Source: Candidatus Hydrogenedentota bacterium (GTDB taxonomy: Bacteria; Hydrogenedentota; Hydrogenedentia; Hydrogenedentales; SLHB01). From it: DNA of 11,088 nt. The DNA is taken from positions 1 to 11,088 of the forward strand of contig PUMX01000044.1 of assembly GCA_003552485.1 (NCBI GenBank), read 5' to 3'. This document shows positions 6,244 to 11,088 of this stretch, piece after piece. The notes under the pieces are model-generated. The model made no database searches. It saw nothing but the letters and a program-made list of their open reading frames with translations, and was not told the origin of the DNA. A program made the position numbers and the translations under genes. Each line of letters starts with the position of its first letter. The first letter of the stretch is position 1.

Positions 6244-6468
6244 CCACGGTTCCCCATCTCCCTAGACGGGCTACTGACGGTCAGCGCCCATATACATATC
6301 CTTTCTGTTGAGCCGAAGTTCCATCACGGCCCGAAACCCCCGTTATTGGCCGGTCATCTCGCGGTGCGCAGCAAGCTGTTCCGCCGGATCTCAATACCCG
6401 GCTTCCGCGAAGCCGGCAACGCATGGCGTGGTTGCCGATTGGGGCCTCAAAAGGGTAAGGTGCCGTCC

Positions 6469-7020
6469 ATGGGTAGATACACAGTTCAGTTCAGTTGTCA
6501 TCAATGCGTTCATTGCTGCACCAATCTGGTCGTATTGCCGACGCCGCAAGATGTGATCAATATCACCAAGGCGACAGGCTTGCCCCCCAGGCAGTTCCTT
6601 GAATTCCTGGCCCCCGAGGAAATCGACGAGGTCGCGGCCTCGGATCCCACGTGGCTGCGCTGCAATGGGCGGCGCTATATTATGGCCTTGAAACGCGACA
6701 CGCGGCGCGGATGCCACTTCCTCGACAAGCGGAAGAAAATGTGCAAGATCTATGAGCATCGGCCGATTCTCTGCCAGTTGTTTCCATACAAACTGCAGGA
6801 AACCCGTAACGGCGAGTTTCGAGGATTCACCCTGCACAAAGACACGGGTTGTCCGCTTCACCGGGATGACGTGGCGGAGACGGCGCCGTTGTACGAGGCG
6901 TATCTCGAAGACCAAGAGCATCAAGACGACTACCAAGAGCTAGTGCGCGTCTTCAACCAGAAACGATATGCGGATAAGCGGCCCGAGGATTTTCTGGCCA
7001 TGTTTGTCACGGAGAAATGA
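6469..7020 (+). CDS. YkgJ-family CxxCxxCC cysteine-cluster protein
   Basis: The start ATG at 6469 is chosen because AAGGTG lies 6 nt upstream and the family begins just before the first cysteine cluster. The frame runs back to a TTG at 6346, but those 41 residues do not resemble the family. The 183-residue product has the YkgJ/CxxCxxCC pattern (PF03692): Cys10, Cys13, Cys16 and Cys17 in CHQCVHCC, Cys65, then GCHFL (Cys82), MCKIYEHRPILCQLFP (Cys92, Cys102) and GCPLH (Cys128). These nine cysteines are thought to bind zinc or an iron-sulfur cluster. The motif C-x-IY-x-RP-x-x-C is diagnostic. The C-terminal part (about 135-183) is acidic and helical. No signal peptide is seen, so it is probably cytosolic. 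The biochemical role of the family is not settled. It is divergent from acpP and followed after 153 nt by the FmdB-type gene. Confidence 0.88.
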   Translation: MGRYTVQFSCHQCVHCCTNLVVLPTPQDVINITKATGLPPRQFLEFLAPEEIDEVAASDPTWLRCNGRRYIMALKRDTRRGCHFLDKRKKMCKIYEHRPILCQLFPYKLQETRNGEFRGFTLHKDTGCPLHRDDVAETAPLYEAYLEDQEHQDDYQELVRVFNQKRYADKRPEDFLAMFVTEK

Positions 7021-7094
7021 GTAGCCTCCGTCGGTTCGGACTGCGGCCGCCGCCGCGAAGATCTTATTGGAGGCCGGGAGTTCCGCCGCCGCCT

Positions 7095-7124
7095 TTGGTA
7101 ATGGCCGTAAGACTGGGGTACAAT
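7095..7124 (+). promoter_or_regulatory. Candidate promoter of the zinc-ribbon/membrane-protein/GT9 operon
   Basis: TTGGTA at 7095-7100 and TACAAT at 7119-7124 are separated by 18 bp, matching the sigma-70 consensus at 4 of 6 and 5 of 6 positions. It lies about 50 bp before the FmdB-type start codon. No terminator is visible between 7021 and 7095, so read-through from the YkgJ-type gene is also possible. Confidence 0.5.
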
Positions 7125-7173
7125 GATCGAGTGGGAATCCATTCGAGCGCAATCATCGTGGAGAGTGATACCG

Positions 7174-7380
7174 ATGCCGCTATTTCAGTATGTTTGTGAG
7201 GAATGTGAGCAAACCAGTGAGTTGTTGATCCGGGGCGAGGAAAAGCCTGCCTGTCCCTATTGTGGGTCGGAGCGCGTGACCCGTCAGGTGGGCGCATTCG
7301 CCGCGATGAGCGCGGGTTCAAAGGGTGAGACGCCAAGCGGTGGGTGTTGTGGCCCGAGCTGTGGCTGCATGTCCAATTGA
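7174..7380 (+). CDS. FmdB-family zinc-ribbon protein
   Basis: The ATG at 7174 begins MPLFQYVCEECE, the typical N-terminus of the FmdB/CxxC_CXXC_SSSS regulatory-protein family (PF09723); GGAG at 7160-7163 is the ribosome binding site. An in-frame ATG at 7123 would overlap the likely -10 and add 17 unrelated residues. The 68-residue protein has two zinc knuckles, Cys8/Cys11 and Cys27/Cys30 (CPYCGS), and then a Cys-Gly tail (SGGCCGPSCGC, Cys58, 59, 63, 65) common in this family. It is probably a small cytosolic zinc protein; despite the 'regulatory' family name its target is unknown. The next gene starts 27 nt downstream, so they are probably co-transcribed. Confidence 0.87.
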   Translation: MPLFQYVCEECEQTSELLIRGEEKPACPYCGSERVTRQVGAFAAMSAGSKGETPSGGCCGPSCGCMSN

Positions 7381-7407
7381 GCCGAACTCTTAGAGGAGAA
7401 GCGCGCG

Positions 7408-7770
7408 ATGAAGCTGGACAACGACACCGTGGATGCTGGTCCCACGTTTGGCGCGGTGTTGAACAAAGCGCTTGAGCGGGCCCATCAACGGCGGCCAGTG
7501 AGCGCGTATTTGCTGCTGGCGATCATGATCGTCGTGGCGTTGAGCACGCAAGTTGTTCATATTTATGATGAACCCCTCCGCTTCGCCGTGTTCTTGAGCA
7601 TCAATTTCGTGTTCTTCTTCCTCGTTATGGCGCGAGCTATCGTCGAGTGCGGCGACATTTTGCGTAACTATTTGCCCGCGCGTGAGCAGATTTTCAAAGA
7701 AACCTTGGGCGACGAGGCTTTCGTGGCGCAACTGCATCGCCATCTGCCCCAAGGACGCGACTCGGACTGA
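7408..7770 (+). CDS. Small two-helix membrane protein of unknown function
   Basis: This 120-residue protein has a well-placed AGAGGAG (7392-7398) 9 nt before the ATG. Residues 1-30 are soluble and end in a basic RR patch. Two hydrophobic helices follow at about 31-52 (VSAYLLLAIMIVVALS) and 57-78 (LRFAVFLSINFVFFFLVMA), separated by a short polar turn (YDEP). A soluble C-terminal tail of about 40 residues follows (NYLPAREQIFKETLGDEAF). The positive-inside rule suggests both termini are cytoplasmic. I do not recognise a family. It lies between the zinc-ribbon gene and the heptosyltransferase gene, 16 nt before the latter's start, so it is probably in the same transcript; a cell-envelope role is possible but not shown. 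Confidence 0.8.
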   Translation: MKLDNDTVDAGPTFGAVLNKALERAHQRRPVSAYLLLAIMIVVALSTQVVHIYDEPLRFAVFLSINFVFFFLVMARAIVECGDILRNYLPAREQIFKETLGDEAFVAQLHRHLPQGRDSD

Positions 7771-7786
7771 TGGCGTATTGCACGGT

Positions 7787-8821
7787 GTGAAAACGGTTCG
7801 GCACATTGTTGTGCTTGCGCCCAACTGGCTCGGCGACGCCGTCATGGCGACGCCGGTGTTTCGCCTATTGAAGCGTCAGTTTCCTCAATCCCTTGTTACC
7901 GTCGCCGGTCGCGAATCGGTATGCCGGCTGCTTGACGGCCTTTCCTCCATCGATCGCTTCCAGCCATTTCCCGCTCAACCCAGCCTGGCCGCTATGTGGC
8001 GCATCGCGCGCGAGCTGCGAAGGCAAGACGGCCCACCGGATTGCGCCGTCGTTTTGCCCCATAGCTTTCGCGCCGCGCTACTTGCAAGGTTGGCGGGGGC
8101 GAAACGGCGTCTTGGTTACGATCGCGGCGGGCGCCGCTGGTTGCTAAGCGATGCGCCGCCGCCTCACCGAGAGAATGGGCGCATCACCCCTATCTACATG
8201 ACCGACGAGTATGTGGGGCTGCTGCGGACGGTCGGTTGCGAAGATGATGGGCAGGGCCTCGAACTGCACGCTGATCCGCGGCTGGCGGACGAATTGCGGC
8301 GCCGCTGGGCTGGGCCGGGGCCACTCATCGGGCTGGCGCCTGGCGCGGCGTTTGGCCCGAGCAAACGCTGGCCTGCCGAGCGTTACGCCGCCGTCGCCGA
8401 CGCGTTGGCCGCGCAATGGGGCGCACGCTGCGTGCTGTTAACGGGACCCGGCGAGGAAGACACGCGTGACGCCGTCCACAAAGCGGCGGCGACAACGTTG
8501 ATGGAGCCGGATATTCCAGGCGAGGGCGTGGCGAAGCTCAAAGCGGCTATCAGCATCCTCGATCTGTTTATTGGCAACGATTCCGGGCCGCGTCATGTGG
8601 CGGTGGCGTTTGGCGCGCCCGTGGTTTGTATTATGGGGCCAACGAAGCCCGCCTACTCCGTCGGCCCGTATGAGCACGGCCGCGTGCTGAGGACGCCGGT
8701 CTATTGCGGGCCATGTCAACAACCGGTGTGTCATACTGACCACCGTTGCATGACCCGCATCCGCGTCGAGGACGTTCTCGGCGCGGCGCACGAAATCCTG
8801 ACGGAGCGCACGACGGGCTGA
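7787..8821 (+). CDS. waaF: Glycosyltransferase family 9, LPS heptosyltransferase II-like
   Basis: The 344-residue product matches GT9 heptosyltransferases, which add ADP-heptose to the inner core of lipopolysaccharide at the cytoplasmic face of the inner membrane. The N-terminal half starts HIVVLAPNWLGDAVMATPV (6-24), with Asp17 at the position of the conserved catalytic Asp. The C-terminal nucleotide-binding half has GLAPGAAFGPSKRWP (182-196), VLLTGPGEED (216-225), FIGNDSGPRHVAVAFGAP (261-278) and MGPTKPAYSVGP (283-294). The end has the CGPC...C...C pattern (Cys307, 310, 315, 321) usual in WaaF-like proteins. The GTG at 7787 is preferred since the family begins a few residues before HIVVL. 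A TTG at 7778 is the alternative, and the frame back to 7682 overlaps the previous gene. There is no good Shine-Dalgarno, so coupling to the stop at 7768-7770 is likely. Closeness to WaaF rather than WaaC or another GT9 enzyme is judged from motifs only. Confidence 0.85.
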   Translation: MKTVRHIVVLAPNWLGDAVMATPVFRLLKRQFPQSLVTVAGRESVCRLLDGLSSIDRFQPFPAQPSLAAMWRIARELRRQDGPPDCAVVLPHSFRAALLARLAGAKRRLGYDRGGRRWLLSDAPPPHRENGRITPIYMTDEYVGLLRTVGCEDDGQGLELHADPRLADELRRRWAGPGPLIGLAPGAAFGPSKRWPAERYAAVADALAAQWGARCVLLTGPGEEDTRDAVHKAAATTLMEPDIPGEGVAKLKAAISILDLFIGNDSGPRHVAVAFGAPVVCIMGPTKPAYSVGPYEHGRVLRTPVYCGPCQQPVCHTDHRCMTRIRVEDVLGAAHEILTERTTG

Positions 8822-8824
8822 CCC

Positions 8825-8851
8825 CGACAAGCCGAAGTGACGCGGCTGTCG
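8825..8851. terminator. Hairpin in the 33-bp gap between convergent genes
   Basis: Positions 8825-8834 and 8843-8851 (CGGCTGTCG) pair over 9 bp with one bulged A and an 8-nt loop. It fills nearly the whole gap between the heptosyltransferase stop and the lipoprotein stop and could serve both directions. Neither strand has a T-run, so if it terminates it is not a classic intrinsic terminator. Confidence 0.4.
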
Positions 8852-8854
8852 CTG

Positions 8855-9544
8855 TTATGGAATCTCTACCCAGGCGTTGGGCTGGCACTCATCACGCAGC
8901 CTGCGCCCGGCCGCGGAATTCTCGAAGCGATCGAAATCGGAACCCGCTGGGGGTAGTTGGAAGATCTCGCCGGATTGGGCCCGCTCCAGGCGGCGTTGTG
9001 CAAAGATGCGTTCAACTTCGCCCACACTGACGTTATCGTCCTCATTGAGACGCGCAATCTCATGGTACAGCGCCCGCCGATCCTCGTTCTCCTCGCTGAC
9101 GAGTTCTTCGGCCTCCTCCCGCTCTTCGGGTGTGTCCAGCGCGGCGATGTTGCGTATTTCCAAATAGCCGCGGTTGTTTTCCCCAATTACACCTTGTCGT
9201 TTCAGCGCCTGCAGCTCGGAATGCCGTTCGCGCATCTCCCGAGCGAGGCGTTCGACCTCGGGCGAGGCTTCACGCAGATTCTCGCTGGCGTGCGCGGTCT
9301 GGAACGGCGAAATGAACTCCAGAGTTCGGTTTAACCACGACGCGCCGCTGTTGTTCGGCGCGGGTTGTTCGAACGGCAGAGTGTCGGTGCGGCCCTCGAC
9401 AAAATCGAGCACTGCGTCGGCCTGTTCCTGTATGTGCCGGATATCGACGCGGATGTAGGCGTCAATTGTATGCCGAGTCTCTAGCACGCAGCCAAGGATG
9501 ATGGTGACTGCGGCTATGACGGTGAAAGTGAGGGTTGTGCGCAT
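8855..9544 (-). CDS. YnbE-like/YdbL-like (DUF1318) fused lipoprotein
   Basis: The 229-residue product starts with a signal peptide ending in a lipobox, TIILGC (lipidated Cys19; Val at +2, no inner-membrane-retention Asp). The next segment, TRHTIDAYIRVDIRHI (23-38) then ADAVLDFVEG (42-51), resembles the whole mature part of E. coli YnbE: a short beta segment followed by an acidic helix. A linker rich in Pro, Asn and Ser (about 52-90) and a helix (91-115) follow. Residues about 116-198 match DUF1318/YdbL (PF07027): RQGVIGENNRGYLEIRN, RRALYHEIARLN, DNVSVGEVERIFAQRRLERA, QSGEIFQLP. A 25-residue tail with Cys220 ends the protein. In E. coli YnbE is the outer-membrane partner of YdbH and YdbL controls their assembly; here both appear joined, right after a YdbH-like gene. 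AAGGAG lies 6 nt before the ATG. The DUF1318 match is firm; the YnbE part is short and less certain. Confidence 0.82.
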   Translation of the reverse strand: MRTTLTFTVIAAVTIILGCVLETRHTIDAYIRVDIRHIQEQADAVLDFVEGRTDTLPFEQPAPNNSGASWLNRTLEFISPFQTAHASENLREASPEVERLAREMRERHSELQALKRQGVIGENNRGYLEIRNIAALDTPEEREEAEELVSEENEDRRALYHEIARLNEDDNVSVGEVERIFAQRRLERAQSGEIFQLPPAGSDFDRFENSAAGRRLRDECQPNAWVEIP

Positions 9545-9639
9545 GGGTCGCTCCTTGCTTGTCCGGTTCGGATACGCTTGTGTCTAATCGGGCGCGCGAC
9601 CGACCTTGTAGCCGGTCAGACGCCGCACATACTCCGCCT

Positions 9640-9668
9640 ATTCTACCGTATCCCTAGGCCGTTGTCTC
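9640..9668 (-). promoter_or_regulatory. Candidate internal promoter for the fused lipoprotein gene
   Basis: On the minus strand TAGAAT (complement of 9640-9645) is 17 bp downstream of GAGACA (complement of 9663-9668); these match the consensus at 5 of 6 and 4 of 6 positions. It lies in the 132-bp gap after the YdbH-like gene. The rest of the gap shows no open frame and no terminator with a T-run. Transcription from the upstream gene is equally possible. Confidence 0.35.
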
Positions 9669-9676
9669 ATCTTGGG

Positions 9677-11088
9677 TTACAGAATCCCTTCTAACGTAAC
9701 GCCATCGAACTGTTCGAGCTGCGCTTCTTGACGCAGGCGCAGCGCTTCCTGGATGGCCTCGGGATCGATCTGCAAATCAATGGTCATGTTCAGAGCCTCG
9801 CTGCGCAGGAGCGCGGCGCCCCGGAACCGTTCGTCGATAAGCGCCAACTCGATTTCGCCGCGGTCAAAGGAACGTTGCTCATCGGGCCCGACCACCCGCG
9901 TAACCATCCGGTCTAGCGCGCGGCCGCCGCCCACCTCGCCAACGTGCTGGGTGAGTAATAGCTGACGGACGGCCTCGCGGTTGACGGAAAAATCTTGGAA
10001 CGACACGAGATTGACCGTGGCGTCCTGCAACCCATCGAAGTCAGCCATCGCGGTCAGTTCGCCCCAAAGCTTGCCCGTCAACGTCACCCCAGGCTCGAAT
10101 TCGCGCGTAAACGCGTCAAGATCAACGTTTAGCACCGTTGCCACGATTTCGGTCGGGAAGTTATCGGCGAGCAGGCGGCTCGTGACTTCGGCTTCAATAG
10201 CGCCGTCGAGCGTCCGAATCCGCATATTGGGCGCATGCACCGCGTCCTCCTCGAAATACAGCGATCCATCGAGATCCGTGAAGGTGAGACCGGCGGCCAC
10301 GATTGCTCCCGCATTGAGTTCGGCGTCTCCGTCAAGCCCATTCTCTCCGTAGGCCAGTGCGCCACGCAGCGCGAGATCAGTCAGTACGCCCAAGGCGTCG
10401 GGCAGCGCTGCCTCTTGCGCCTGCACGTCGAAGTCCGAGATGTTGGCCCACGGCCCCGCATCATCGCTGTAGCCTGCCGTCCCCGTCGCGGTAATCAGCC
10501 CTTCGCCGTGGCTAAGGTAACCGAAGTCCTCGAGCAGCGCGAGCGTTGATCGTAGCGTAAACGCGGTCTCTGCATGCAATGGGTCCGTTCCAAAACTAAG
10601 CGAATCGCCTTCGGCGCCGTCCTCGCCTGCAAGATGGACATACCAGTCATCCGCGGCGCCCTCGGCGGATTCAAACACGTAGCGAATGTCGGCGCCGGCT
10701 GTTAACGGCGTTCCGTACGGCATGCGGAAGGCGCCATAGGCCACGTCGAACCCTTCGATGGCTAGCGCAATCTCAACGTCCGTATCGCGCAACGTGAGCG
10801 GACCGCCGTACTCGACAAAGCCCTCGAGTTCCGGCAGTTCGAATTGAGGCGCCATCCGATCCAGATCCGCGAATCCAGCTACCGCGCCCGTGGCCTCGAA
10901 GGCATCGGCCCAAGTGGCCCGCCCATCCGTCCAGGTAGCCGTCATGTTGTTCGGCCACTCTACCTCGATCCGGTCCCATGACGCGCCGGTAAGGTCCTCC
11001 CCGATGGTCAGAGCGCCGCTCATGGCTACCGAACTGTCCGTGGGCAACATCCACTCGCCGTATCCGGGTTCGGGCGCGACGAGTTCGA
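9677..11088 (-). CDS. YdbH/AsmA-like intermembrane bridge protein, C-terminal part; 5' end outside window
   Basis: The frame stays open to the window edge beyond the ATG at 11048-11050, so that ATG is probably internal. The visible 469 residues are acidic and Gly/Ala-rich, without membrane helices, and made of many short alternating strands (ALTIGEDLTGASWDRIEVEW, GLITATGTAGYSD, ALNMTIDLQID), the look of the repeated beta-groove of AsmA/TamB/YdbH-type proteins. Near the end, GVTLTGKLWGELTAMADF and FDRGEIELALIDERFRGAAL resemble the closing region of this superfamily. The specific YdbH assignment rests largely on context: the next gene encodes a YnbE/YdbL-type lipoprotein, as in the E. coli ydbH-ynbE-ydbL operon. 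Such proteins are anchored in the inner membrane and span the periplasm to carry phospholipids to the outer membrane. The N-terminal anchor is not visible. An unrelated secreted beta-repeat protein is the main alternative. Confidence 0.65.
   Translation of the reverse strand, partial: ELVAPEPGYGEWMLPTDSSVAMSGALTIGEDLTGASWDRIEVEWPNNMTATWTDGRATWADAFEATGAVAGFADLDRMAPQFELPELEGFVEYGGPLTLRDTDVEIALAIEGFDVAYGAFRMPYGTPLTAGADIRYVFESAEGAADDWYVHLAGEDGAEGDSLSFGTDPLHAETAFTLRSTLALLEDFGYLSHGEGLITATGTAGYSDDAGPWANISDFDVQAQEAALPDALGVLTDLALRGALAYGENGLDGDAELNAGAIVAAGLTFTDLDGSLYFEEDAVHAPNMRIRTLDGAIEAEVTSRLLADNFPTEIVATVLNVDLDAFTREFEPGVTLTGKLWGELTAMADFDGLQDATVNLVSFQDFSVNREAVRQLLLTQHVGEVGGGRALDRMVTRVVGPDEQRSFDRGEIELALIDERFRGAALLRSEALNMTIDLQIDPEAIQEALRLRQEAQLEQFDGVTLEGIL

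Larger units (their letters stand above)
6120..6468. other. Divergent intergenic region between acpP and the YkgJ-type gene
   Basis: This 349-bp stretch has no convincing coding frame. From the acpP side it holds the acpP ribosome binding site, an 8-bp inverted repeat (GCGGTCCG at 6164-6171 with CGGACCGC at 6204-6211), the acpP promoter (6215-6243), and then an 8-bp-stem hairpin CCGGCTTC-CGC-GAAGCCGG at 6398-6416 near the + strand gene. The 6164-6211 repeat spans the predicted acpP start point and leader. I could not find a convincing + strand promoter for the YkgJ-type gene; a weak pair CTGACG and TATCCT near 6273-6301 is not good enough to call. Confidence 0.5.

Noticed and set aside
6346..6468. 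N-terminal extension of the YkgJ-type protein from a TTG
   Set aside because: The extra 41 residues do not fit the family and span the hairpin at 6398-6416. The ATG at 6469 has its own Shine-Dalgarno.
7682..7786. Upstream ATG for the heptosyltransferase gene
   Set aside because: It would overlap the preceding membrane-protein gene by about 90 nt in another frame and add 35 residues that do not resemble GT9 proteins.
1..11088. CRISPR array, tRNA or rRNA gene, insertion sequence, phage or toxin-antitoxin module
   Set aside because: Read on both strands; no spaced direct repeats, cloverleaf, transposase, integrase or toxin-like small gene pair was seen.

Overview
The window is about 11 kb of gene-dense bacterial chromosome with roughly 55-60% G+C by eye. 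An LPS heptosyltransferase-type enzyme, an outer-membrane-type lipoprotein and an AsmA/TamB-like bridge protein point to a Gram-negative (two-membrane) bacterium. The membrane pyrophosphatase and the DUF1858 redox-disulfide protein would fit an anaerobic or energy-limited lifestyle. I cannot fix the phylum from sequence alone. The protein style looks like an environmental, deep-branching Gram-negative lineage rather than an enteric bacterium, but that is an impression. I see no insertion sequence, phage gene, CRISPR array, tRNA or rRNA.

Layout. Positions 1-535 (+) hold the 3' end of an M16 (insulinase-type) peptidase gene, followed by a hairpin at 603-641. Positions 681-1211 (+) encode a two-part protein, an unrecognised N-terminal region joined to a DUF1858 disulfide domain. 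It converges on hppA (1473-3533, -), a K+-dependent-type membrane pyrophosphatase with a clear rho-independent terminator at 1377-1420. Upstream of hppA on the same strand lies the housekeeping cluster acpP (5877-6119), fabF (4511-5740) and rnc (3799-4518). It is driven by a good promoter near 6215-6243, with an attenuator-like hairpin between acpP and fabF and an 8-nt stop/start overlap between fabF and rnc. The gap between rnc and hppA contains a perfect 22-bp palindrome and a second hairpin in the probable hppA leader.

Divergent from acpP, on the + strand, are a YkgJ-type CxxCxxCC protein (6469-7020) and then a probable operon: an FmdB-type zinc ribbon (7174-7380), a small two-helix membrane protein (7408-7770) and a GT9 heptosyltransferase (7787-8821). 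This operon converges on the last pair, read on the - strand: the 3' part of a YdbH/AsmA-like gene (9677 to beyond the window end) and a lipoprotein gene (8855-9544).

The most interesting locus is that last pair. In E. coli ydbH-ynbE-ydbL encode an inner-membrane-anchored lipid bridge protein, the small outer-membrane lipoprotein that docks on it, and a periplasmic protein that controls the docking. Here the gene order is kept, but the lipoprotein gene appears to carry both a YnbE-like N-terminus (lipobox, short beta segment) and a YdbL/DUF1318 C-terminal domain in one polypeptide. That is, the chaperone appears fused to its client. With the heptosyltransferase next door, the right third of the window is devoted largely to the outer membrane. 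The middle third covers fatty-acid synthesis, RNA processing and pyrophosphate energetics.
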